A stretch of DNA of 64,000 bases from Gracilariopsis chorda (Eukaryota > Rhodophyta > Florideophyceae > Gracilariales > Gracilariaceae): positions 1 to 64,000 of the forward strand of contig NBIV01000198.1 in assembly GCA_003194525.1 (NCBI GenBank), written 5' to 3'. Below are positions 50,841 to 61,516 of the stretch, one piece after another (within the stretch, counting starts at the first letter, position 1; each line of letters begins with the position of its first letter). The notes beneath the pieces are model-generated. The model made no database searches, had not been told where the DNA came from, and worked only from the letters and a program-made list of their open reading frames with translations. A program made the translations under genes and the position numbers.

Positions 50841-51547
50841 CTTGAGAGAGGCTAGCTGAGACGTCTGTGGCGCGGCAAAGGATTGAAGAGAGCAAGGTCG
50901 GGGGGCAGTGTTGAAGACATTCGATGAGCTGTGTTGCGAGGTAAGAATTCACAACGCAAATGAGAGTGCTTTTGCGCTGTGAGACAGCTGCACTATGAAG
51001 TTGTCCGGCCAGACTACGTTTGCTACGCCCATCTTGTGGCTGGCTTGCAAACAGAATTATGAGCTCCCACGCATGTCACGCGCGTTTGGCGAGGGTAACG
51101 ACCTTGGATGCACTTGGAGCTGAGCACGGCTGCTGCGTGATGTAACCTTGTTGACCTTGTCGTTGATATCCATAATGTGTTTGTGGGAGCTCACAAGTAT
51201 CGCCTGACACGCTCGCGTCAGTGTCTGGCCGGACACTTTTGTAGCCCAGCCTTCTCACAGACTTGTGCAAAACATTCGCGTCCCTCAGCTGTGTGGATAT
51301 CGTCAGCTTTTGAGGCAGAAGCCCAACAACAGCCGCCTCAAAGACTTGAAAAACAGTTCTAAAAATAGTTCGCCAGCACGTCAAACGCGAGGCGCAGAGA
51401 GAAAAGAGCTTCAGAAAGCTCGCTTACCCTTGTAAATAGATAGATAAGTGTTAAAGGGTTATAGGGATAACCGCTAACCCTTTAACCGCTAACTCTCTAC
51501 CAGCATGTGCACTGCTCCCATGCTTCCGCACCTGTTCATGTCGAACC
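50841..51547. other. Divergent promoter region between membrane protein paralogues
   Basis: About 0.7 kb between two start codons on opposite strands. It contains an 11-bp perfect inverted repeat (51451-51461 and 51475-51485) and the repeated word CCGCTAAC upstream of M2. Confidence 0.6.
51451..51485. repeat. Inverted repeat upstream of M2
   Basis: TTAAAGGGTTA and TAACCCTTTAA pair perfectly around a 13-nt loop, ending 62 bp before the M2 start codon. It could be an operator-like site or a 5' UTR hairpin. Confidence 0.7.
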
Positions 51548-53014
51548 ATGGTCGTTGTTCCGTTTTCCAGTGGAGTCGTGTCCGCTTTACTTTTCCTGGC
51601 TTTCGAAATCATCGTGTTTCCTCTTCTGTTTTACTCCACCTCCATACTCGCATCGCTCTTCCTGTACCGCAACGCGCGGAAGGGCAACGATGTCGTTATT
51701 GACAAAATGAAATTTCCTCTCTGGAGTGAAGGCCTCAGTCGTCACCAAACCTCACATTATTCTCTTCTCGCAATTCGAATCGTTCTCATTGCCATTCCGG
51801 TGTATCTGGAGACAACGCTTGAATCCCGCGAGGAACCTGAGATGGTTTCAAGAACAGTTACGCATGCATTTGTTCCACAACCTACAGACGATTGGTACAC
51901 CTACCAAATTCGCTCCGGGGAACACATTGATTCACTTCGACGTACAGGGTTAAACACATTCCTTGCATGCACGTCCGTGGATGAAAAAGGATGGGTATGG
52001 GCAAAAGTGGCGAACTTCACCTACATACAAGAACACGATGCACATCAGATACGATGCGTGAGTAACACTGAACAACCGATCTATAGTCTGACGGAAGCGA
52101 CGGTTAAATACGGACCTGGAAATGTGCAACTCCTGAAAATGAGCGTTTCTTGGACTGAGGGGCGTGTTGCAGACTTCCCTCAGGCTCTTGTGCTGAAAGA
52201 CAGGTTTGGCAGGGAGGCACCGCCAGGCGAAACTGCATTTCGTGTACACAACGCCGTCGCCTTGAACGACACAGCCGTGAAATGTTACTTTCCACAAACC
52301 GTGAGGACGCGCTTTTCAAAGTCTCGGAATGGTCACCCGCATACGGCATGGCGGGGATGGTGTCAGAAGGAAGAGCCAATCGGAGTCGCATTCTATTCGC
52401 TACTAGTTAATATGGATCAGCTTCCTATGCATAATCTCTCGTACGAAACACGCGAAAGAGGACGCTGCGGCAGCTCGTGCAAATTGCGTAGTAGAAACGC
52501 CACCACTGTGCTCGAGATTGTTTATCGAGGGAGTTTTCAGTTCAAAGACAAGGTTCTTCTGGGTGCGAAGCATTTGGCAAATTACATACCGGACTACGAT
52601 AGTTCACTTAGAGCGTCAGATATTGCTCAATGTATCTTGTACTCAAAAGCCAGTAATGTAACAGTTCTGACGCTATCTGGGCGTACACTACCTAGAACCG
52701 AGATAGAAGGAAGAGCCATAATCATTGCAATTTCTGAGATCGTGGTCGTGTTGCTTTTTGCGTTGATGCTATCTTGTGCTAGGCTGTCGAAATGGGGACA
52801 CATTCAACAACCTAATACCGTCAGTGGTCTCTCAAACTGTTGGGCAGAATCTCAAAAGGCCTTGTCGCATCAAAGGACAAAAGAGGGCAAATGGATCAAA
52901 TTGAGACTGCGCAGAACTGGTTCCGAAGGTGAGGGTCCGTTACGATTCACAACCTCCGAAACCATGAGAAACGAACAGAAATTGGAGAATGTTAGAGCGT
53001 TTGAGGAATTTTGA
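51548..53014 (+). CDS. Membrane protein, three predicted TM segments, paralogue M2
   Basis: 488 residues from ATG 51548 in ACCATGG context. TM1 is about 9-38 (SALLFLAFEIIVFPLLFYS), TM2 about 72-88 (LLAIRIVLIAIPVYLET), and TM3 about 389-411 (AIIIAISEIVVVLLFALML). The ~300-residue middle domain has Cys and several N-x-S/T sites and probably lies outside the cell or in a lumen. The ~75-residue tail is basic. It shares with M1 the motifs PLWSEGL, IPVYLET, ILYSKASNVTV and NTVSGLSNCWA, so the two arose by inverted duplication. I do not recognise the family. Confidence 0.85.
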   Translation: MVVVPFSSGVVSALLFLAFEIIVFPLLFYSTSILASLFLYRNARKGNDVVIDKMKFPLWSEGLSRHQTSHYSLLAIRIVLIAIPVYLETTLESREEPEMVSRTVTHAFVPQPTDDWYTYQIRSGEHIDSLRRTGLNTFLACTSVDEKGWVWAKVANFTYIQEHDAHQIRCVSNTEQPIYSLTEATVKYGPGNVQLLKMSVSWTEGRVADFPQALVLKDRFGREAPPGETAFRVHNAVALNDTAVKCYFPQTVRTRFSKSRNGHPHTAWRGWCQKEEPIGVAFYSLLVNMDQLPMHNLSYETRERGRCGSSCKLRSRNATTVLEIVYRGSFQFKDKVLLGAKHLANYIPDYDSSLRASDIAQCILYSKASNVTVLTLSGRTLPRTEIEGRAIIIAISEIVVVLLFALMLSCARLSKWGHIQQPNTVSGLSNCWAESQKALSHQRTKEGKWIKLRLRRTGSEGEGPLRFTTSETMRNEQKLENVRAFEEF

Positions 53015-53023
53015 CCTTTGGGG

Positions 53024-53080
53024 GTGAAGACGGTGTCCGTGTGTGGGATCTCCGTCTGGCACTCTGAAAATCTGGCGAAC
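53024..53080 (+). pseudogene. WD40 blade remnant E
   Basis: The stretch encodes GEDGVRVWDLRLAL then a stop, the end of a WD40 blade, directly after the M2 stop codon. It matches the relic field at 35.9-40 kb in type. Confidence 0.45.
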
Positions 53081-53339
53081 CGTGAAAGAGACTGACGTGT
53101 TTTATGCACTAAGACAGCGGAATAGAGCCGTCAGTAATAGGCATGAAGTGCTTAGTACGTTTCTACGCGGTGGATGACAATTGAACGTTTGCATTGTCAA
53201 GTTGGGAACTGCAGCGGTTTTAAGAACCTCTCAACCCGGCTGTGTACGACTCGAGGCGCGAGAATAGGAAGGGTTTGCCGAAAGGTCTTGACGAAGGTGT
53301 CGAAATTGCGCAAAGATATTACGCAACGCGTAACATGGA

Positions 53340-53640
53340 ATGTATGATACTGTTGTCGCATGGGCTTCTGCTAAGTGTGAGAAGTTCATGGTAGCGCAGT
53401 GTGGGGGGACCTCTATCACGAGCAAACACAGTCAGCACAGGAATCTGACACGCGCCTGCCTAGGGCTCCAGGAGGATTTGGGTTTACTTAAATAGGGATT
53501 CTACGCGACCTTTGGGGATACTAAAGTCTGTCAGTGGAGGTATTGTCAGCGCAAAGCAGTACGTCAATCCTCCGTTCTTCGTGACGGACTTGTACGTGTT
53601 CTCACAACTCTTCAGAGAGCGAAGCAGCCCACGGTGACAA
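53340..53640 (+). repeat. Second copy of the dispersed repeat
   Basis: Shared words with the sequence flanking C2 (40930-41040 and 47960-48120): GTGTGAGAAG-TCAT, GCAGTGTGGGGGG, GGTTTACTTAA-TAGGGAT, CTTGTACGTGTT-TCACAACT. It is diverged and not coding now. Confidence 0.6.
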
Positions 53641-53971
53641 TGGGAGGATCCAGGAATTGACAGAATGATAAACTCGGCAGGGGACATAGCTTTGCCGGTT
53701 TTTGGCCACTTACCACCGTCAGAAAATAAACGTTAAGCAGTTAACGCAACGTACAAGGCCATGCTCCAACAAAGAAGAATAGCCGTTTGTACTAAGTTCC
53801 AGCATGGAGTTTCGTTCGCGCTTCTTGTCCAATTCAACTTCTTTTGAAGCATACACCTTCTTCGTTTGGTTTTCTACCTTACTTCATCTATTGCTTTACA
53901 AATACAAGAACAACCGTCTACTCTATACTATGAGCGAGGTAAAGAAATGGTCTGAGAAAAGATCAGGCGTT

Positions 53972-56042
53972 CACTGCCATTAGTATGGCCCACACTAAAT
54001 CAATGTGCCTTCTTTCCAGCAACATCACAGGAAATAATGTGGGCCACACTATCCAGCAAGTACACTATATAGTAGTGAGAAGAACTAGTGTGGGCTGCAA
54101 AAAGGACTATACTCAAATATAATGCGGGTAGCAGATGCTATTTTTGCGACTCTCTGCTTCCATCACCGCTCGTAGTTCCAACCAACTCTCCATCAAAATT
54201 GGCTCTATACTTTTGTATAATTCTTCGTAACTCTGGAAACAGTTGTTCCTCCTATCACACACCATTTTCTTTCAATGCTAGTCCGCCCCTGATCATAGCC
54301 TTGCAAACAAACGTCACTCCGTCGGTATCTCGCTGCATTCAAATTGCTCTAACAGCCTTTGACGCAATCTGCGAAAAGAGCAGCTTACGAGGATTCTTAA
54401 GTCTACCGGAACTGTTCCCACCTTTCAACTGCATACCAATGCCAATCATTTCAAGTTTCTTCTCATTTTACAACTTATGCCAATACGTCTTTACTTTTTG
54501 GATGATGAAAATGTCAGCAGATTGAATTAAATGCGTAGCGTTGGCAGCGGAAAACCTGATTTCGGTGTTGATATCTGATAATGCTTCCGGAACAGCATTA
54601 GTTATATTGTAGCTGCTGCAATTATCTATTTACATAACCCCCTTCCTCATGTTTGGAAATGATGATAGTGCTCTCCTTTTCTTGATGTATTCTAAAAATA
54701 CTCTCGCATCCATCCATTTTTTGGGATCAATTCTGTAACATAGACCCATAACATCATCCAAAAGTCCACTAGTAGGGTGGTTGCTGTTTATGTTCTTGAA
54801 TATGATTATCAGAGATTCTAAAAATGCTTTACAACCCCCACATATTGTTAGCATCATGGTCATTCCTTCATCACCGGATACAGCATTTGTGTACTTAACA
54901 TGGGTGTCAACGATAAAAGCAAGTTTCTTGTGATTGTAGAAATTGATACACAAGTGAGGTTTGTCTGCATTACATACGTATTCTTCGCACAACTGTCCGG
55001 AATCAAATTCTCTTCTCAGCACTTCAAGATAATATGCTACCATTCTCTCAATTTGCTCTTGCTTTTTTGGCAAAACCATAGGTTTCCCTCACTGCGCGCG
55101 CCTAACAACTCCATTGGGTTGCATAACATTTTGTATCCACCTTGGATTCACAATGTTTTTGAAAGAATATGAGGTTCGAGGGTCTAAAATCGTCGCGAAA
55201 TATGGTTTGCTTTGGGCGTTGGAAATCAGAGTGTGTGCGAGCCGCAGTAGTAGGGTGCGTTGACTTTGACTCTCATCTTTCGTATTCTGTTGAGTTCATT
55301 TAACAAATCACCGTGCAATTCTGCCATCCAAAGGGCAGGACGTAGACCTCTACCTTTTCTGCCTTTCACATAATTTTTGGTAGCTCCGTTGCTATTCGCC
55401 TTGACAAAAGATGATTTGTTTGCCCTGTGCTGCTCTCATCCTATGATATGCTCTTTTTCTCGCCAGTATATACTGGCCCTCTGGAGTTTTGCTTTACTGT
55501 TTCCTCGAAACAGAGATGAGATCCTTTTGAAAGTTTACGCACATAATGCTTTTGATCCGTGTTTGTCGTTTTCCGCGATCATCCAACGAACAATGTTTGC
55601 TTTCTGGGATAAGGTTAAAACTTGCTGGGGAGAGCACTTGGATTTATTTTTGGGGATAAGATTGGTCATGGTAGCAGTGCTAGGTGTGGTAGAATTATTG
55701 CAATCAATCAAAGAAGTTAACGGCTGTGAAAGAGGATTTGCCCGTTGCGGCCGCTGAAAGGCACCCAAAATTGTAGAGGAATAGAACTCCATCTTGAGAC
55801 CACAGTCTTGAGCAAATGACTTCAATGCTGGGCCTTGGCGCCAAGAGACAAGATTGCTATCAGAGAATCAAGATGTGCACTTGTTGACCGTTACTCTTTC
55901 TGGTCTAAGCACTCTTGGCGCCATTTCTTGTCTCCACACGTAAGCTAATTTACTGTAGGGTGAAGAATGGGTCACATAAAGTACTGTAGGCTACACTATT
56001 TGCAGCAACCACACTAATTCTTCACCCACACTAATGGCAGTG
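53972..56042 (-). mobile_element. Pogo-like (Tc1/mariner superfamily) DNA transposon, inactive
   Basis: Ends are inverted repeats starting CACTGCCATTAGT-TGG (53972-53988 and, inverted, 56026-56042). The first ~13 bases match exactly, then the ends diverge. The interior carries a broken transposase on the minus strand. A TA target duplication was not evident at the ends as I placed them. About 2.07 kb. Confidence 0.65.
54120..55800 (-). pseudogene. Pogo-like DDE transposase, many frame breaks
   Basis: Minus-strand homology runs from an N-terminal part near 55800 through GRKGRGLRPALWMAELHGDLL (about 55350-55290). It continues through the catalytic region VCNADKPHL, VSGDEGMTMMLTICGG, LIIIFKNINSNHP and CYRIDPKKWMDA (55000-54690), then NATHLIQSAD and KNPRKLLFSQIA in other frames down to about 54200. 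The first acidic residue reads NADK where an active enzyme has NxDE/T, and stops occur throughout. It is dead. Confidence 0.75.
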
Positions 56043-57229
56043 ATTGTCTGTACTGACATGCGTTGCGCTAGTCTCAATAAACATGCAAAACATATGCAGC
56101 AGCTCCTTGAATTGGTGGCGGACATTGAATTGCTTGGTAAAACCGTTAGGTAAAAAATGCAGAAAATTTCGTGCAGTGGGCTGAGAAGAACAATCCATCG
56201 CAAAGAACAGGAGGCAGTCTAAAGAATAAGTTTAATCATCTGCCGTACACGAAAAACCAACCAAAGATCCACATATTCTGCCCAAAATGCGTCTCACAGA
56301 AACAAATTTATCGTGGTATTTAATCCAAATCACAGGTAACCGGGCTTTGAAATCACGATAAGAACCTTGCACTTTACAAGAAGAATAAGAGAAATGCAAG
56401 AAAAACATCTACTGTTGTCAGTGAAAGTAGAAAAGGAAGATTACCAGATAAATCCATGCTCAAATTGGCAAAACGGTTTGCCCGTAGATATTGTAAAGCA
56501 AATGGGAACAATGACAACAAACATGTTAGAAATTGTTAAATCTATCAAAAACTCTGGTCAGAAAAAGGCGTTTTGTATTTATTCCCTCTATTCAAGAATA
56601 TTTTGGAAATACACGAAAACAGCAATGCGTAAAGTTCTTAAACAGCTTGTTATTTGAAAGATTAATCATCCAGGTCAGGCAAGTGCGTCATCAGTGCTGC
56701 TTAGAGTAGGATAGATATTCCAATACTCTTTTAAACTAGAACAGTGCTTAACAAAATCTGAGAATGAGATGTAGATGCGATGGATTTTGATTAGGGTTAG
56801 TATGGAAGAAGACTCTATGATTATGAATGAGTAGGAACGTACCAAGATACTTACAGAATCATCGTGATGATACATCTACTTTTATGCCATATAATTTGAC
56901 GGGTAAAGGCATACTATACGTGAGCGAGTGTAACGTTCGGTTAACTTTGTGAAACTTCGGTTCGGTTGACTGCCATGATCACTACATGAGAGATAGCGGT
57001 TTTATTCGCACGTTCATAATTACGTCCCAACTTTAACGGCGTTTCTCGCGTCAAGGCAATGTTTTGTTTACGTGAGTTGTCGTAGCCAAAATCATGAGAA
57101 AGGTATGAAACACCCGGTATGGTATCCAAAGTGATTTGCATACGCATCTCCGCCGATCTTGACTCGTCGATTGTCCAAAAATTCTTAAAGATCACGCCCT
57201 CTGAGAGGGGTTTTATTGCAGTGGAGAGC
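56043..57229. other. AT-richer stretch without a recognised gene
   Basis: Only short frames (under 100 codons) occur, none recognised. It probably includes flanks of the DNA transposon and the unresolved outer boundary of the G2 LTR. Confidence 0.4.
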
Positions 57230-58944
57230 GCTCATATCGGGGCATAGTAGAGTTAGTAGTAGTGTAGTAGGCGGAGTACTCCCAAGCTAGTCACGTGTAC
57301 TGTTGTGCGTAGAAGAGGTGCACTCCCAGCTGAGCCCCTTGGTAGGTAGACAGTGGATTATGTTCGACGCGTAGGTCCCGCTGCTGGAGGTGCACTGAAG
57401 CTTCAGGCTTCCCCGCTTCACCGTGGTAAACCTTAAGCACCCACTAGAGTTTTGTGCCATGCTTTGATTCCTTTATTCCAGTTCTTCCGTAGCAGGGTCG
57501 ACCTACGCCGCTACCAGTGATCCCGTGACTATCGCACAGCCTGTTGTTTCCGCCCGTTGTGTGCCTCTTTGTCCCTCTTGTGTGCTGAGCAGTATATTTT
57601 TAATAGGATGCACGACCCTTGCTTCTCACTCTGAGTGCACTTCAGGGGTATTGGGGGACTTGTTAGTTTCCCGGATCAATCCGGTTTGTTGCACTTATGT
57701 GTATGTACGATAAATGGTTGACCCGAACTAAGGGTGGTACACGTGGGTAACGGATGTTTGTGTAATGCTGATCACCATTGGTGGGTAGATAGGAAATCCC
57801 TATCTATTTATTATTTTATTTATTTTACCTTGTTTTACTAGATGTATAGTAGTTAAATGCGCCGGCGTCGCCACCGCCGCAACATTTAATGCCCAACCAA
57901 GAACTTGGCTATAAACACTATGCCTACAACGGATTTCAACTCCTCTTTGAGGAGTGCCCCGTAGCCATCGGTACAGTAGTTTATCTGCCCTGCTCATCCA
58001 AAAGAACCAACTCTTGGGAGCATGATTGTGGTGCAATCCCGGTGTGGGAAAGGCACCCAAGGCAGCTCGAAGCCTTGCTCTCTTGGAGAGGTAGGCCCAG
58101 CTGGGTAGAGCCCTTCGTGTCCCGTATGACGGGTGTAACTCCGTCGGGAGCCTGGATGTACCTCGGAGGTTTAGGGGTTAGAACGGGTCGGAACCACGGC
58201 TGGTACGGAAGTAGCCTGCAAGCAGGGGAACAAAAGAGGGAAAGGGACCACCCGATGGGGGCGTGCGGAAAGCGGGAACAGACCCCAGAAGGGGGTGCCG
58301 ATACACACACACGAACACGCACCACGCGGCGGTTAGGGGATATGAGGGGAAGAGATGGTCTCACGATCTCACGACACACGTCGGTAATATCAATACCCAA
58401 AACTGGGGCGGAGATAGGGCCTGTACGGGCGGTCACACGACAACAATGAATACCACGAGTGGTCACAACCCACTGGGTACGACGAGCACGGTCTCCTCGG
58501 TGGTGCGAGTCGGGTGAAACTATCGGGCAAGCAGTGTACCTCCGCGAGGAGTTAGACACTTCGTATGGCGAATAGAGTCAGAGCCGAACTCCCCTTTTTA
58601 CTTTTCTTGGTGAGCTCGCCGTCGTGCGGCCGACGCTAAAGTACTAGCTCAGTGCAGTACAGTAGGTAGTGCACTAGCCTAAGTAAAATTAACCCCTAAA
58701 CTACACTAAAATAAGTAGCCATTTTGGGCCTCCTGGCCGGGGCTGTAGCCACGTGTCCACCACCCTTGCCAGGCAAGTACCACAAAATATGAATGTTCCC
58801 ATAACCACCCTGGGTAACCCGACCGCTAATTATCCCGGTAAACTGGGGCTAAAATTCATGCATCCCGCTTCATCGCTCGCAACGAGTACACTTCAGATAT
58901 GAGTTTCACCATTGCCCGTACGCGGGAATGTATTGCACTACACA
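57230..58944 (-). repeat. G2 3' LTR (outer end uncertain)
   Basis: The inner boundary is clear: on the minus strand a purine tract AAGGAAGGGGA precedes TGTGTAGTGCAATAC at 58944. Matching words to the G1 LTR extend for at least 0.9 kb. The outer end near 57230 is a guess from the end of low-complexity TAGTAGTAG sequence; no target duplication was found. Short hairpins are dense, e.g. 58121-58125/58129-58133. Confidence 0.6.
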
Positions 58945-58955
58945 TCCCCTTCCTT
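58945..58955 (-). other. Polypurine tract of G2
   Basis: AAGGAAGGGGA on the minus strand, directly before the LTR start TGTGTAG. Confidence 0.6.
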
Positions 58956-58992
58956 AAGGGCCGAAAACGAACGTGAGTATAGGCGTGAGGAG

Positions 58993-60645
58993 ATGAGGCG
59001 CGAGGGTATAAATAGTCCCGACAAGGGAATCGCCGAGATACCGGTCCCCGGTATCAACACGGTTACAACTGATCAACCCTCAGTACCTTCTTCAACAGAC
59101 TCTGCGCCCCGCTCTGCTATGACCAACACTCCGTTTTAGAACAACCCGCCTGCGGGCGCCCCGCAGGGTACTCTCGCGAGCGGACAACCTTCCTCCGCGA
59201 CGCCGGGGTTGCGGGTTCGTCACTGAACCTTCGGGTTCCTCTCCTTGCCTCTGCCTGGAGGATCGTCTCATGTTCCAAACTTGGATGCCTCGGATGCCGC
59301 GAGTATTGCCGCCTGGAATTCCGCTCAAGCGATACCGATCACTGCGACCGCCGCCGGCTGGGTGTCACCATCGACACTTTGGGCCTGCAATCCCCGGGAA
59401 GACGCTCTCCTCTTTTCGCGTGCGCCCTGGTTCCTCCCCACATGGGTTTCCGACTTGGACCTCATTTACTCCTATGTGGAGGAGGGCGAGCTCCCAGGGG
59501 GACTAGGCCGGGATTTGGTCGACTCCTTCGACTGGAGGACGCGTATCGCGGTAGAGCCACAGTTCCTCGCACGGAAGCGCACCAGATATGGTTTCGAGAC
59601 GCTGAATGAAGCCCGTGCCGGGATGGCCAAGGTCGCCTACGACCGTCTCGCCCGCGCGAGTTATCCGGATGAGCTGATACCAATGGAATACAGCTTTGAC
59701 CTCTCGCGGTACCGTACCTACGGTGAAGTCTCATACTGCGAGAACCTTGCTGCCTACCAGCCATCTACACCGTTCCGGTCCACTCCAATAGAAGCCGGGA
59801 TGCTCCTCTGGAGGCGCCCAATTCTGCGTGCAGAGTTCCGATATCTTCGTCGTCCGAATCATCGCGGATGCTTCTTCGACCGACTCCGGTTTGAGCGAAA
59901 GGCGCGCTCCCGCTTCGGGTTCCTGGTACCATACCAAAATCTCGAGGTCGAGAGGCTCCGTCCATCCGCGATGCGCGGCCGGTATGCACCTCTTCCCCAT
60001 TGGTGGAGCAGGTTCGAAGTCCCGAGGGGATGCTTTGCGGAGATGCCTCCGTGCCTCAGCTACATCGGTTCACGATTAATCAACAATCCGGATTCCGGTT
60101 ACTGGACTCTCTTCCTCGCCGAATGGGCTGCTCGCGTTGCCGCGTTTCTCCTCTGGGAGGTGTACGACAAGAACCGTCTGTGGTACATTCCTCCTCACCT
60201 ACGCCAGTTTATCCGCCGATTGGATCTCTATATCCCTCTGGGATCCGAAGCCAATGTGGATGAGCTTCAGTGCCTTCTGAACACCATCGATATGGTTAAC
60301 TGGGATACAGTCCCAGCCTCCAACGTCCCTGACGGTGAGCCTTCCAGGCATGATCGCTCTCCAGGCCGGAGAAATCCAAACGCTGGCAACTTCGTCTTCT
60401 ATGACCCTTGGGAGGTATCCGTGACTTCACGGGCTCACGCGCTAGCGTTACGCGATGTACCACGCTCCGTTCCGCGAGGCCACCCGGTTGGGTTCATATT
60501 TTTCGATGACTGGCACGGTTCCTACGAGGATGATCCAATGGTGGATGACGACCCCGATGAGGTGGAGGAGGCCGTAGCCCCGGGAGTGGCGATGGTCGAC
60601 GATCTCGATGGATCCGGCCAGCATGTGGCTGCTCCAGATGGCTAG
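58993..60645 (+). pseudogene. G2 convergent accessory ORF, unknown, with two stops near the 5' end
   Basis: A 466-codon stretch (59245-60645) is open but has no ATG near its start. The same phase continues upstream to ATG 58993, broken only by TAG (59137-59139) and TGA (59224-59226), so I infer one gene of about 550 codons decayed by point changes. It lies on the strand opposite to pol, 49 bp inside the LTR boundary. The body is rich in Arg, Trp, Tyr and Pro (FLPTWVSDLDLIYSYVEEGE, WWSRFEVPRGCF, FLAEWAARVAAFLLWEVYD). The tail is acidic (DDPMVDDDPDEVEEAVAPG) and is shared with the G1 relic. No known domain is recognised. The envelope alternative is unlikely: no signal peptide is seen. Confidence 0.75.
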
Positions 60646-61171
60646 AATATGGCCGCCAGTGCGGCTGCTTCTCCTTCTACCGCATCTCCGGTCCCCGTGG
60701 ACCCTCAGGCCGTTGCCCATCAGGGCTCACCTCCAGTCCATTGGAGTGGTTGCGCCTTCCAACCTCACCAGCGTGAGCGAGTTATTAGCTTTCGCGTCTG
60801 CGAACTACCAACCGCCAACGAGCGGCTCATCGTAAGTCAGGATCCTGGACCGTGGCACACACACCTGATATAGGTTAGCGCTTAACGCTCCATAGCTTGT
60901 GGTAAACGACTTCCTTCTTCTATATCCGTATGTCCGGACTCTTCTTTTTCTTCTTCATAGCATCTTCATGCTGGACCGCTAGGCGGTATTCTTCATTAAA
61001 CCGTTACTTCGGTCGGACCGCTAGGCGGTGTGACGTCCAATGACCATTGGTTTCCCTATTCAGTCCATTACTTCGTGTAACCTTCTGTAGCCAGATCTCT
61101 TCCTGTGTCCTCTTCTCTTCGGATACTTCTCTTCCGTCTTCGGAATCTTCTGCATAGTGCAGTGTATCGTC
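60646..61171. other. Spacer between convergent stops in G2
   Basis: About 0.5 kb, no coding frame. It contains the duplicated word GGACCGCTAGGCGGT (60976 and 61015 areas) and TC-rich runs. Confidence 0.5.
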
Positions 61172-61516
61172 CTACCCAACCTGGGCCATGTCCAAAGTGG
61201 ATGGGAGTGGGAACCGCGTCCGGCGGTGGTAGGTTATCACCTTGGAACGAGGAAAGTGCTGAATGGGCTCCCATGTGTCCTCTTCCGGGGGGTATCCGTA
61301 CCATCGGACTTGGTAAAACCACACTCCTTTGGAGTCCAGAACATGATCCACGATGTGGTCAACGACAAACTCCTGGTCGTACGTAGCCGGCTCCTGACCC
61401 GTCATGGCAGGGCTTAAGGGGAGAACCCTGTGAGGGGACTTGCCTGAAATTGGCGCGACCCTGCGGGCAAAGTCAGTTTTCCTCGACGCTGCGAGTGCTG
61501 GGACTTGATACCGCAT
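61172..61516 (-). CDS. G2 chromodomain, end of pol
   Basis: The frame encodes FVVDHIVDHVLDSKGVW, YQVRWYGYPPEEDTWEPIQH and FPRSKVITYHRR, a chromodomain closely matching the end of G1 pol, followed by a short tail ending in AQVG in both copies. It is out of frame with the integrase part, so the linker holds at least one lesion. Confidence 0.85.
   Translation of the reverse strand: MRYQVPALAASRKTDFARRVAPISGKSPHRVLPLSPAMTGQEPATYDQEFVVDHIVDHVLDSKGVWFYQVRWYGYPPEEDTWEPIQHFPRSKVITYHRRTRFPLPSTLDMAQVG

Noticed and set aside
59270-60079. Short alternative frames within the G2 accessory ORF
   Set aside because: Shadows; the G1 relic supports the long frame by sharing its C-terminal sequence.
58993-60645. 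G2 accessory ORF as a retroviral-type envelope gene
   Set aside because: It lies antisense to pol and shows no signal peptide or clear membrane anchor.
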